Assembly (NCBI RefSeq): GCF_017833255.1
Contig: NZ_JAFIBU010000001.1
Span: 1,736,001 to 1,800,000 of the forward strand
DNA length: 64,000 nt
Direction: 5' to 3'
Source: Paenibacillus sp. PvR098
GTDB taxonomy: Bacteria > Bacillota > Bacilli > Paenibacillales > NBRC-103111
Each line of letters opens with the position of its first letter. The stretch's first letter is position 1. A program made the translations under genes and the position numbers. This document shows, one piece after another, positions 9,012 to 16,551 of this stretch. Below the pieces are notes generated by a model. The model searched no databases, had not been told where the DNA came from, and saw only the letters and a program-made list of their open reading frames with translations.

Positions 9012-9683
9012 TTATGAGTATTCCCTGACTCGTGCTATCGCTAAACCATCATAAGCGGGCAGCAGCACGCCTTCGAGCCTTGGGTCCCGCGCCACAGCTT
9101 CAGTAAATTGCCTCATCTTCGTAACCGCGTTCCCTTTTTCTCCAGGATTCATTGCTTTCCCACGCATGAGCAGGTTGTCCCCGAGAATAATAGCGCCGGG
9201 ATGGCCCAGCTTGATCGCCCACTCCAAGTAATTCGGGTAATTCCCTTTATCTGCGTCAATGAAAAACAGATCGAACCTCCGTCCTTCCGCATCGAGTGCC
9301 TTCAGGCTGTCCAGCGCTTCACCAACCCGGTACTCCACCTTCCCTTCAAACCCAGCCTCGCGAAGATGCTTATGCGCCAGGTCGGCATAGTCCTGCTTCA
9401 ACTCGAGCGATACGAGCTTGCCGTCTTGCGGCAAACCACGGGCCAGACAAATGCCGCTGTATCCTCCGAGCGCCCCGATTTCAAGCACTTGCCGGGCCCC
9501 CGAAATACGAACCAACATGGTCAATAACCTTCCATAACCGGGGGCAATCGAGATTTCAGGCATGTTGTTGGCCCGAATGCCTACTTTAACCCGCTCTAAT
9601 GGCTCATCTGTCTCAAAAAGGGCTTCCAAATACTGTTCTGGATACTGTTCTGGCGTTAATGGTGCTGTCATGATATTCTCCAT
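9012..9683 (-). CDS. SAM-dependent O-methyltransferase (caffeoyl-CoA OMT-like family)
   Basis: Class I methyltransferase of the family-3 O-methyltransferases. Motif I is VLEIGALGGYSGICLA (about residues 68-83), and the metal/catalytic segment FFIDADKGNYPNYL and ILGDNLLMRG follow as in this family. The natural substrate of the Bacillota members is mostly unknown; a tRNA hydroxyuridine methyltransferase (TrmR) belongs to the same fold, so a tRNA role is possible. Starts at 9683 and 9671 both have a GGAG element upstream; I used 9683. It stands alone between aspA and a divergent rRNA methyltransferase gene. Confidence 0.85.
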   Translation of the reverse strand: MENIMTAPLTPEQYPEQYLEALFETDEPLERVKVGIRANNMPEISIAPGYGRLLTMLVRISGARQVLEIGALGGYSGICLARGLPQDGKLVSLELKQDYADLAHKHLREAGFEGKVEYRVGEALDSLKALDAEGRRFDLFFIDADKGNYPNYLEWAIKLGHPGAIILGDNLLMRGKAMNPGEKGNAVTKMRQFTEAVARDPRLEGVLLPAYDGLAIARVREYS

Positions 9684-9857
9684 CCTTCCCAACTCCGTGC
9701 GATTTGGCGCTCAAATTATGCCCCTGAGGTTTGCTATCGTTGTATAATCACTGTCGATCGCCTATACTAATTAATTGTATGGCTTTTCCAAGCTTTGTTC
9801 AACCTGATGATATTCGGGGCCCTTCGCCTCTCATTACAGATACGGAGTGAATTCAAC

Positions 9858-11036
9858 ATGTCTTTAGATTCCATTGAAATCATCGCCACCTCCCCCATGG
9901 GGCTCGAGGCCGTCGTTGCCAGAGAGGTCCGTGATCTCGGCTATGAACAGATCACGGTAGAGAACGGACGCGTCACGTTCGTTGGCGACTACTTGGCCAT
10001 ATGCCGCGCCAACCTGTGGCTTCGCACGGCAGACCGCGTGCTCGTCAAGATGGGACAATTCGAAGCCCGTACCTTCGACGAACTGTTCGAAGGTGTCAAG
10101 GCGCTGCCTTGGCCGGATTGGATTCCCGAGGACGGGGAATTCCCCGTGGAAGGACGTTCGCATAAGTCGCAGCTGTCCAGCGTACCGGCATGTCAAGGCA
10201 TCGTTAAGAAAGCCGTCGTAGAAAGCATGAAGCAGCGTTACGGCACAGAATGGTATCGTGAGACAGAAGGCCGCTACGTCATCGAAGTGTCGCTTCTGAA
10301 CGACATCGCCACATTGACGCTGGACACGACAGGTCCCGGACTTCATAAGCGCGGCTACCGCAAGCTCATCACCGAAGCCCCGCTGAAAGAAACCATGGCC
10401 GCGGCCTTGGTGCTGCTTAGCCGTTGGCAGGCGGAACGCCCGCTATACGATCCGTTCTGCGGATCGGGCACGATTCCGATCGAAGCCGCAATGATCGGCT
10501 GGAATTTGGCCCCCGGCCTCAGGCGCAGCTTCAACTCCGAAGAATGGCCGCTCGTGCCACAGGAATTGTGGGACGAGGCCCGCGAGGAAGCCTATGATCT
10601 TGTACGGGATGACATCCCTCTCCAGATTGCAGGCTCTGATATCGATCCGGGAGCGATTGAAGTCGCGTTGGCTGCGGCGAAGGCTGCCGGGCTGGCGAAG
10701 GAGCTGACGCTTCAGGTGCTTCCGGTAGCCAAGGCCGTTCCGCGGGGAGACTACGGATGTATCGTCACCAACCCGCCTTACGGCGAGCGTCTGGGCGACC
10801 AGAGCGAAGCAGAACGGGCTATACGCCAATTCGGTCATATGTACGAGCAGCTGCCCACATGGTCGGCCTTCATACTGAGCCCGAACAAACAGTTTGAGCA
10901 TTACATGGGGCGCAAAACCGACAAGAAACGCAAGCTCTTCAACGGCCGTATTGAGTGCAACCTTTACCAATATTTTGCCCCAGGAGGCTTATTCGGCTGG
11001 CGTAAAAGCAATGAACCGAAAAGCCCCGAGGCATAA
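9858..11036 (+). CDS. THUMP-domain class I RNA methyltransferase (RlmL/YpsC-like)
   Basis: Methylates guanine N2 in ribosomal RNA, by analogy with the RlmL/RlmK and YpsC family. An N-terminal ferredoxin-like/THUMP region (about residues 1-160) binds RNA. The methyltransferase part shows motif I DPFCGSGTIPIEAAMIG and the catalytic NPPYGER. The frame is open from 9795, but the ATG at 9858 is preceded by GGAG and begins with the family start MSLDSIEIIATSPMGLE, giving 392 aa. A bidirectional hairpin lies about 100 bp downstream. Confidence 0.9.
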   Translation: MSLDSIEIIATSPMGLEAVVAREVRDLGYEQITVENGRVTFVGDYLAICRANLWLRTADRVLVKMGQFEARTFDELFEGVKALPWPDWIPEDGEFPVEGRSHKSQLSSVPACQGIVKKAVVESMKQRYGTEWYRETEGRYVIEVSLLNDIATLTLDTTGPGLHKRGYRKLITEAPLKETMAAALVLLSRWQAERPLYDPFCGSGTIPIEAAMIGWNLAPGLRRSFNSEEWPLVPQELWDEAREEAYDLVRDDIPLQIAGSDIDPGAIEVALAAAKAAGLAKELTLQVLPVAKAVPRGDYGCIVTNPPYGERLGDQSEAERAIRQFGHMYEQLPTWSAFILSPNKQFEHYMGRKTDKKRKLFNGRIECNLYQYFAPGGLFGWRKSNEPKSPEA

Positions 11037-11133
11037 ACTCGGGCTGAGTAGAGCTGGGATGGACTCGGAAACCCTCCATTTTACCATATGGCCATGTTCG
11101 CTCTAAGGCAGTCCTAGAACAAAAGCTCGCAAA

Positions 11134-11182
11134 AAAAAGAACCATTTCTTCCGGCAGCATTGCCATAGAAATGGTTCTTTTT
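11134..11182. terminator. Bidirectional intrinsic terminator
   Basis: Arms AAAAAGAACCATTTCT and AGAAATGGTTCTTTTT are perfect complements of 16 bp, with A runs before and T runs after. It separates the rRNA methyltransferase gene from the convergent small gene at 11215. Confidence 0.9.
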
Positions 11183-11214
11183 CATGCTTTCTCCCCGAAC
11201 TCTTTTCTGAAGAA

Positions 11215-11514
11215 TCAAGCGAGTCGAACCGCAGTTTCCCGGCAGCTCAAATAATCAAACAACGGCATGAATACATCATTATCCGCTTCGCATCTTATGG
11301 ACAGCTTCACTTCACCGCGCCAGTAAAAGTTAATGATCTGACTGCTGCGTCCCTTTACCATTTCGACGTCCCAGCATGGTGCCATCAGTTCATAGGTCTC
11401 ACGGTTGATGAACATTTTCGGACCCTCGTTCGACAAAAATACGCCTACGAAATCATCCCCCACTTTTGTGTAAAAACCTTTTCTCGTCATGATGCTCCGA
11501 TCCTGACCCTGCAT
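11215..11514 (-). CDS. Hypothetical protein under c-di-GMP riboswitch control
   Basis: A 99-aa soluble protein that I do not recognise. There is no signal peptide or membrane segment and no PilZ motif. It is rich in aromatic and hydrophobic beta-strand-like stretches (KGFYTKVGDDFVGVFLSNEG, SSQIINFYWRGEVKLSIRC). ATG at 11514 follows AAAAAGGAG with a nine-base spacer; an internal ATG at codon 9 is an alternative. About 80 bases upstream on the same strand is a class I cyclic-di-GMP riboswitch, so expression should respond to this messenger. That suggests a role in a motility or surface lifestyle switch, but nothing in the protein itself shows this. Confidence 0.75.
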   Translation of the reverse strand: MQGQDRSIMTRKGFYTKVGDDFVGVFLSNEGPKMFINRETYELMAPCWDVEMVKGRSSQIINFYWRGEVKLSIRCEADNDVFMPLFDYLSCRETAVRLA

Positions 11515-11590
11515 CCGTTATCGCTCCTTTTTCAACAACAATCAGACTCTCGCCAACGGGGTACGGGGGTTTGCATATCTATGCGTCGCT

Positions 11591-11690
11591 CCGTACCTTC
11601 GACAACTGGCTGGCATAGCGCTGGAACCAGCACTTTAGCCCCTGTAGTTTTGCGCGCCCAGGCTTTCGCCTGGTTTGCCTTTATCGAGTA
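11591..11690 (-). promoter_or_regulatory. Cyclic-di-GMP class I riboswitch (GEMM-I)
   Basis: Read on the minus strand, the segment has the conserved GEMM-I core: AAAGGCAAACC, a P2 hairpin with a GAAA tetraloop (AGGCGAAAGCCT), then GGGCGCGCAAAACTACAGGG, GCTAAAG, and the 3' part ATGCCAGCCAG ... CGAAGG. The GAAA loop and its receptor region are both present. The flanking P1 strands (GTAC...CGA and TCG...GGTAC) can pair. The 3' P1 strand GGTACGG (11591-11597) can instead pair with CCGTACC at 11560-11566, giving a plausible alternative fold before the ribosome binding site of the gene at 11514. No U-tract follows, so control of translation is more likely than termination; that last point is inference. 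Confidence 0.9.
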
Positions 11691-11889
11691 CGCTCGAAAA
11701 ATGTCTTTTTATGAAATTCATTCCCTTAAGAATAAAAGATAAGGCCTAAGGAATACATAATTCAAATTTCCCAATTTCAACAAATACATTAAGTCTTTGG
11801 AACTATTTTCAACTTTTTTAGTCTACAATTGCTCCTCTTGCGGTTCGAATAGTCACGACAAGACCTCATAACCCATTCGTAAAAAGAAA

Positions 11890-11963
11890 AAATAGCGGAT
11901 TCGGAAGCACTTATGGGCCTTAATCCTCTCACCCTCAACAAAGCGCTTCTTCATCCGCTATTT
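11890..11963 (-). terminator. Intrinsic terminator with long bipartite stem
   Basis: Outer arms AAATAGCGGAT and ATCCGCTATTT are joined by an inner, imperfect GGAAGCACTT/AAAGCGCTTC stem and a loop of about 28 bases. On the minus strand it ends in a T-rich tract, directly after the DUF1450 gene. Confidence 0.8.
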
Positions 11964-11965
11964 CG

Positions 11966-12187
11966 TTACTTCACATATTTACTTGCCTTTTCAATCGCTT
12001 CGTCCTCAGTTTTGCCGGTAACGTACCGGCCGTTAATGAAGATGAAGGCAAACCGTGAGCAAGGTCCGCAGTAGGATTTACACCCCACCTTGATTTCTGC
12101 ATCAGGCACCAGCTTCTGGAGCTTCGGTAAAGCCGTTTTCATTCTCATATGCTTACATTTATCACAGATCCGTATATCGTTGGCCAT
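11966..12187 (-). CDS. DUF1450 family small cysteine protein (YuzB-like)
   Basis: A 73-aa cytoplasmic protein of the DUF1450 family, whose function is unknown. Cysteines occur as C8-x2-C11 and C36-x3-C40-x2-C43 (GCKSYCGPC), an arrangement like that of thioredoxin-like 2Fe-2S ferredoxins, so metal or Fe-S binding is plausible. The next gene upstream on this strand encodes an IscA/HesB-type protein 50 bp away, which supports an Fe-S link. It has its own terminator. Confidence 0.8.
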   Translation of the reverse strand: MANDIRICDKCKHMRMKTALPKLQKLVPDAEIKVGCKSYCGPCSRFAFIFINGRYVTGKTEDEAIEKASKYVK

Positions 12188-12237
12188 ACAGGTGTTTCCT
12201 TTCTAAGTCGGTTACCTTTAATGAACCTGAAAAACAA

Positions 12238-12540
12238 TCAATGATCACCGTGATTGCCTTTGGCAGGATTGGTCACCGAAAAGCCTTCCTCAGGCGTATA
12301 GAAGTAATCGATCCGAATACCGTCCAGAAACGGATCGTCCTTCTGAAGGATAACATCGATGCCCTTGTCCGTCGAGACGACAACATCGTTTTCCGTAGGC
12401 GTGTCCATTCCCATACCGTAATGTGCATGGTCCCCATGCGAGTGCGTCACGTATATGCGAAGCTTCAATTCTTTGTTTTCTTCTTTCTCTATTTCGGCCA
12501 ATAGCACCTTGGCAGCATTACGCGAAATTTTGCAATTCAT
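12238..12540 (-). CDS. HesB/IscA-like iron-sulfur biosynthesis family protein
   Basis: 100-aa beta-rich protein of the HesB/IscA fold (N-terminal KISRNAAKVLLAEI helix, C-terminal EEGFSVTNP). The canonical cysteines that carry the cluster are absent: the first site is in a histidine-rich loop (THSHGDHAHYGM), and the C-terminal CGC-type tail is replaced by GNHGDH. Family membership is clear, but A-type Fe-S carrier activity should not be assumed; histidine-based metal binding is one option. ATG follows GGGAG. A good sigma-A promoter is just upstream. Confidence 0.75.
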   Translation of the reverse strand: MNCKISRNAAKVLLAEIEKEENKELKLRIYVTHSHGDHAHYGMGMDTPTENDVVVSTDKGIDVILQKDDPFLDGIRIDYFYTPEEGFSVTNPAKGNHGDH

Positions 12541-12576
12541 GACTTCACATCTCCCACAGCTTATCGTTTTCCCCTT

Positions 12577-12605
12577 ATTGTATAGAAATATGAGAACGAA
12601 AGCAA
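12577..12605 (-). promoter_or_regulatory. Sigma-A-type promoter of the hesB-like gene
   Basis: On the minus strand TTGCTT (12600-12605), a 17-base spacer and TACAAT (12577-12582) lie about 40 bp upstream of the ATG at 12540. Confidence 0.6.
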
Positions 12606-12925
12606 CCTTTGTCGTTCTATGATATCATAATAGCGATTTCTAATCTATCCTCTCTTATGATCCTCACAAGCCCCTCAGTTGCTATTCTACGAGTTGTTAT
12701 ATAAAATGGAAGTTAGCCCCATATCTCTGACGGACGCGCTGCTCTACTTTGGAAGACAACGGCGTGCTTGAGCGGACCGCATATATCCGACGGTTGTCGT
12801 TAAAGTCAAGTAAAATCAGACGGGCAAAGGATACGATTTTGCGCCAAATGATAAAAGAAATGAAGTTATGGGCGGCCAAAGGATATACTCAAGCCGCAGA
12901 TGAATGATGAACCTGAGGTGACTAA
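12606..12925. other. Intergenic region without recognisable gene
   Basis: This stretch separates the hesB-like gene from the AI-2E family gene. I see no convincing open frame, hairpin or repeat in it. It must contain the promoter of the AI-2E family gene, and GAGGTG at its end is the ribosome binding site. Confidence 0.5.
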
Positions 12926-14035
12926 ATGATTACTTTTTACCGCAAATATTACAAAACTATCTTCGACATTGCTCTCCTGATTTTGACGGTGTACTTGTTT
13001 ATGTACATTTTCAGTTTCTTGTATCGGATTGCAACGCCGATCTTCTTTGCGTTCCTCATTTACATGATCATCGAACCGCCGGCGAGATGGCTGCACCGCA
13101 GAGGAATCAAAAAATCGATTGCCTCAGGCATTTCGACCATCTTGTTTATTTTGGTCATACTCGGTGCGATAACCGGATTGGGCGCTATTTTTACAACTCA
13201 GATTTTAAATCTCAAAGACAAGTTTCCCGAATATACAGCCGTCATGGAAAGAGAAATCATTGAGCGCTCCGTAGCGCTTCAGGACTATTTGGGACCGCTC
13301 CCTACGCAGGATCTGATAGAACAGGCCCAAGAATATTCAACGGCCATTACGAGTAAAATAACCCAATTTGTTACCGGCTTTCTCACGGGCACATTTACGG
13401 CATTAACCTCTTTCTCAACCTTTGTGGTTAATTTTGCGATCGGGATCATTTTGGCTTATTTCTTAAGCATCGAAATAGAATCATGGAAGCGTACAGCGGA
13501 AGAGAAAACCCCCAATACGTTTAAAAAGGCATTCCATTTTTTACGAGAAAACGTACTGAAAGGCATTGTTACCTACATCAAGGCCCAGGCCAAGCTGATC
13601 ACGCTGACGTTTATCGTCGTTTTCATTTCGCTGCTCTTGTTGGGGGTAAAGAACGCTTTTTCCATAGCGCTTCTCTCCGCCGTATTTGATGTGCTTCCAC
13701 TACTCGGCGTATCTACCCTGTTCATCCCATGGATCATCTATTTGTTCATCGTCGGACAAACGACGCTCGCGATCTGGCTTTCGGTTCTACTTGCTGTAGT
13801 CATTACCACCAGACAAATCCTTGAACCCAAGATCACCGGCGATTCGCTCGGCGTATCGGCCTTCACCATGCTGACGTTTGTCATCATTTCCTTATCGCTC
13901 TTTGGGGTCGCAGGTCTGATTTTATCGCCGATTTTGATCATTCTGATTAAAGCCCTATATGAACAAGGCTATTTGAAAAAATGGATCCGTATGCCCGCCG
14001 AGGAATACGAACAGGATCCAGATGCCATCCGTTAG
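12926..14035 (+). CDS. AI-2E family transporter
   Basis: Integral membrane protein of 369 aa from the AI-2E (UPF0118/TqsA-YhhQ-like) family, with about eight helices. Two N-terminal helices are followed by a cytoplasmic segment (about residues 95-145) and then the conserved C-terminal helical part with PLLGVSTLFIPWIIY and the family motif ILEPKITGDSLG. Family members have been linked to autoinducer-2 export or to sodium/proton antiport; the true substrate here is unknown. ATG follows GAGGTG. The gene is monocistronic with a hairpin just downstream. Confidence 0.88.
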   Translation: MITFYRKYYKTIFDIALLILTVYLFMYIFSFLYRIATPIFFAFLIYMIIEPPARWLHRRGIKKSIASGISTILFILVILGAITGLGAIFTTQILNLKDKFPEYTAVMEREIIERSVALQDYLGPLPTQDLIEQAQEYSTAITSKITQFVTGFLTGTFTALTSFSTFVVNFAIGIILAYFLSIEIESWKRTAEEKTPNTFKKAFHFLRENVLKGIVTYIKAQAKLITLTFIVVFISLLLLGVKNAFSIALLSAVFDVLPLLGVSTLFIPWIIYLFIVGQTTLAIWLSVLLAVVITTRQILEPKITGDSLGVSAFTMLTFVIISLSLFGVAGLILSPILIILIKALYEQGYLKKWIRMPAEEYEQDPDAIR

Positions 14036-14050
14036 GTTGTTAACAAAAAA

Positions 14051-14078
14051 AGGCCAGCCAGAATTTTCTGGCTGGCCT
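14051..14078. terminator. Bidirectional intrinsic terminator
   Basis: AGGCCAGCCAGAA (14051-14063) and TTCTGGCTGGCCT (14066-14078) form a 13-bp stem between convergent genes. On the minus strand it is followed by seven T, so it best serves the DUF1232 gene, and it also blocks read-through from the AI-2E gene. Confidence 0.88.
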
Positions 14079-14117
14079 TCTGTACGAAAGAGCTGTCCTT
14101 GAGGGCACTCTTGTTTG

Positions 14118-14351
14118 TTATGCGCCGTATTTACGTTCTGCCCGGTCAGTAAACCAGTTCATAAGCAGCATCATTACGGCAATATCGTCAATCGGCAGCG
14201 TCGGCAGCACGTCCGGCATGAGCCAGTAGACCAACGCCGGAACGGCGAAAAACAGCTTTTCGCGGAACGGGATGCGTGAAGAGCGCAGCAGCGGCACAAT
14301 ACGACGGAAAACATGCGCCCAACGCTTCATGGATAATAATCGCTTCCACAT
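14118..14351 (-). CDS. DUF1232-like small membrane protein (YkvA family)
   Basis: 77-aa protein with one or two hydrophobic segments and the family core PDVLPTLPIDDIAVMMLL, which matches the DUF1232 pattern of a proline/aspartate turn between two helices. The frame extends to 14507, but the ATG at 14351 has a near-perfect ribosome binding site (GGGAGGAGAGGCACC) and is the clear start. Function is unknown. Confidence 0.8.
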   Translation of the reverse strand: MWKRLLSMKRWAHVFRRIVPLLRSSRIPFREKLFFAVPALVYWLMPDVLPTLPIDDIAVMMLLMNWFTDRAERKYGA

Positions 14352-14443
14352 GGTGCCTCTCCTCCCTTGAACTTGAATACACCTAATCCTATTATACACC
14401 ATTTGCTTTGTATTTCGATGCAGCCTCTTCCGCAGCAACAAAA

Positions 14444-14477
14444 CAAGCTTACGTCTGTCATCACAGACGCTAGCTTG
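14444..14477 (-). terminator. Intrinsic terminator of the LysM/M14 gene
   Basis: CAAGCTTACGTCTGT and ACAGACGCTAGCTTG form a stem with one internal mismatch and a four-base loop. On the minus strand it is followed by TTTTGTTG, 27 bp after the stop. Confidence 0.8.
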
Positions 14478-14503
14478 CCCCATTAACAAGATGATGGTTT
14501 CCT

Positions 14504-15571
14504 TCATGACAGCTTGACTTGAACCGACGTCAACCCCTCTAGCATCAGAGGAACAACGTCATGATAGATTTGCCTAAATTGGGCAAGCGGCAGCGGGTTG
14601 ACGCCGATCCCCGCCTCCACGGTAAAGCCTGGACGCCGAAATTCTTGAATAAACCAATCCTTGTATCCCGCATCGCTGCCCTGCAGCTTAACCGCAGTAT
14701 AACCGCTAACCTTGGCCAACCGGCACGCCACTACTTCCGATTCCGGGGGCTCCAGGTCACGGTAATTCCAGTATAATTCTTTTCCCTGCGTATGTAACGC
14801 TGCTACCAGCTGAAAATCTCGGCTTCGTGTGAATTGCTCCATGGCCAGCGCTTCCGGTTCAGAGAGAGGCTCGGTACCCGTAAAATCCCGCGGTCCAGGT
14901 CCAGGTACCCCCCGCCGCTCGCGTTCAACTTCCCAGCCCGCCGGGAACTGGTCATTAAGATCAACTCCGCGAATGTTGGCCTTCCACCCTGTAAAGTCCA
15001 ACGATCCGCTGTTCCATTGGATCAACAGTTCATAATTTGGATTCTCTCTCGTAAGGCCCTCCAGTACGAGCTCCACCCCGTCCGGATTGACCATCGGAAC
15101 GATCCATAGCGACGTTTGTTCGTAGAGCTTCTTTACGTCGCGTGTCCTAAGCGGCTTGCCGTTCATATAAGCGGCAGCATAATCCTCAACGAACTTCATC
15201 AGGAGCAAGCTTGTGATCCATTCATTCGCATGGAATGAACCGTTGTAGTGCACTTCCTTAGGGCCCATACCGATACGGATGGCCGGAATGCTCTTTCCGA
15301 GCACGCTCCTGCCGATCGATTCGACACTCAGGAACGGATAAGTCTGCTGCAGCTGATCCAAATCCTCCATCATGTCCTTATAATGATAGGGTTTGGCAGT
15401 ATCCACAACACTCCATTCCCTGCTAGGAGGAATAACAATGGTTTGTCCGATACGAAGACGACGCGGGTCTGCGCCCGTGTTAGCCGCGACCAGCTCCGTC
15501 AGATTCAAGCCATACCTCGCGGCAATCCGGAATAACGTATCTCCGCGTCCCACCACATAAGGGAATGTCAA
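14504..15571 (-). CDS. LysM-M14 peptidase, gamma-D-glutamyl-diamino acid endopeptidase I-like
   Basis: Cell-wall peptidase of 355 aa. A LysM domain (about residues 4-48, GDTLFRIAARYGLNLTELVAAN) binds glycan. The M14 zinc carboxypeptidase fold follows with ligands H114 and E117 (FHANEW) and H260 (ALHTQGKE), and the catalytic E318 (TVEAGIG). Close relatives (ENP1 of Lysinibacillus sphaericus) cut the gamma-D-Glu-diaminopimelate bond of the stem peptide. There is no classical signal peptide, as also seen in ENP1. It starts at TTG, with GGAGGG about eight bases upstream. It has only one visible LysM, where ENP1 has two. Confidence 0.88.
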   Translation of the reverse strand: MTFPYVVGRGDTLFRIAARYGLNLTELVAANTGADPRRLRIGQTIVIPPSREWSVVDTAKPYHYKDMMEDLDQLQQTYPFLSVESIGRSVLGKSIPAIRIGMGPKEVHYNGSFHANEWITSLLLMKFVEDYAAAYMNGKPLRTRDVKKLYEQTSLWIVPMVNPDGVELVLEGLTRENPNYELLIQWNSGSLDFTGWKANIRGVDLNDQFPAGWEVERERRGVPGPGPRDFTGTEPLSEPEALAMEQFTRSRDFQLVAALHTQGKELYWNYRDLEPPESEVVACRLAKVSGYTAVKLQGSDAGYKDWFIQEFRRPGFTVEAGIGVNPLPLAQFRQIYHDVVPLMLEGLTSVQVKLS

Positions 15572-15655
15572 GGTTTAGCCCTCCCTTCCAAGCATGATTC
15601 GTCTATCCACGCCTAAAGGGTGTCGATAGCCTTGCTAAATGCTTATGACGGTGAA

Positions 15656-16465
15656 CTAAATAATATTCGGAACCTGCCAAACCACAGGTGTTACTTTAAT
15701 TTGCTCGTTCAACCACGACTGTGCGATCTTCTTGAACAAAACCGGATCTCCACTACAAGAGAATTGATGCACCGGGATCGTACCTGAAGTCACCAGCATC
15801 CCCTTATGATACAGGATTGTACTGATTTCTCTGGCCGTTTCGTCTGCCGAGCTGATGAGTGTAACCTCCGGTCCCATGACAGAAGAAATGATATCGGAAA
15901 GAAACGGATAATGGGTACAACCGAGGATTAAGCAATCCAGTGGCTTCTGCCGCAGCTCGGATAATGTTTCTTCTACAACCTGCCGGGTCTCATCGGTATT
16001 GAACAAGCCCTGCTCCACCAGCGGTACGAACGAAGGACAAGCTTGGCTGACCACTTGAATTTGCGGAGATATTTGGCGCAGAGCGATCTCGTAAGCATGG
16101 CTCTTGATGGTTCCTTCGGTTCCAATCACTCCGACTTTCTGGCTCCTGCTTGTCTTGATCGCTGCACGGGCGCCCGGATGGACCACTCCGACGACAGGGA
16201 TGGATAGTCTGCTGCGAATTTCTTCAAGAGCTACCGCCGTTGCCGTATTGCACGCTATGACAATCATTTTCGGATCGAATTGAAGCAAATAATCAACGAT
16301 TTGATGGGTAAAATCCAAGACTTCTTCCGCCGGCCGCGGACCGTATGGCGTACGTGCCGTATCCCCGAAATAGATGATTTTTTCTTGCGGTAGCTGACGC
16401 ATGACCTCCTTGGCCACGGTCAATCCCCCAACCCCTGAATCCAATATGGCTATCGCTTGCTGCAC
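15656..16465 (-). CDS. murI: Glutamate racemase
   Basis: Produces D-glutamate for peptidoglycan from L-glutamate, without a cofactor, in the cytosol. The 269-aa protein has the N-terminal ILDSGVGGLTV signature, and the two catalytic cysteines are C72 (IACNTATA) and C183 (LGCTHYP). The start is GTG behind GGAAG. The gene lies between wall-remodelling genes (LysM/M14 endopeptidase and a polysaccharide deacetylase), which fits its wall role, but the spacings of more than 80 bp suggest separate transcription units. Confidence 0.95.
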   Translation of the reverse strand: MQQAIAILDSGVGGLTVAKEVMRQLPQEKIIYFGDTARTPYGPRPAEEVLDFTHQIVDYLLQFDPKMIVIACNTATAVALEEIRSRLSIPVVGVVHPGARAAIKTSRSQKVGVIGTEGTIKSHAYEIALRQISPQIQVVSQACPSFVPLVEQGLFNTDETRQVVEETLSELRQKPLDCLILGCTHYPFLSDIISSVMGPEVTLISSADETAREISTILYHKGMLVTSGTIPVHQFSCSGDPVLFKKIAQSWLNEQIKVTPVVWQVPNII

Positions 16466-16551
16466 GTGATTTCGCTTCCTTTATGTTGGTATATTAAAAT
16501 GATGATGTTTTTTTCAGTTTATGAATAGAGGGAAAAATTGGTGCAAGGCGG

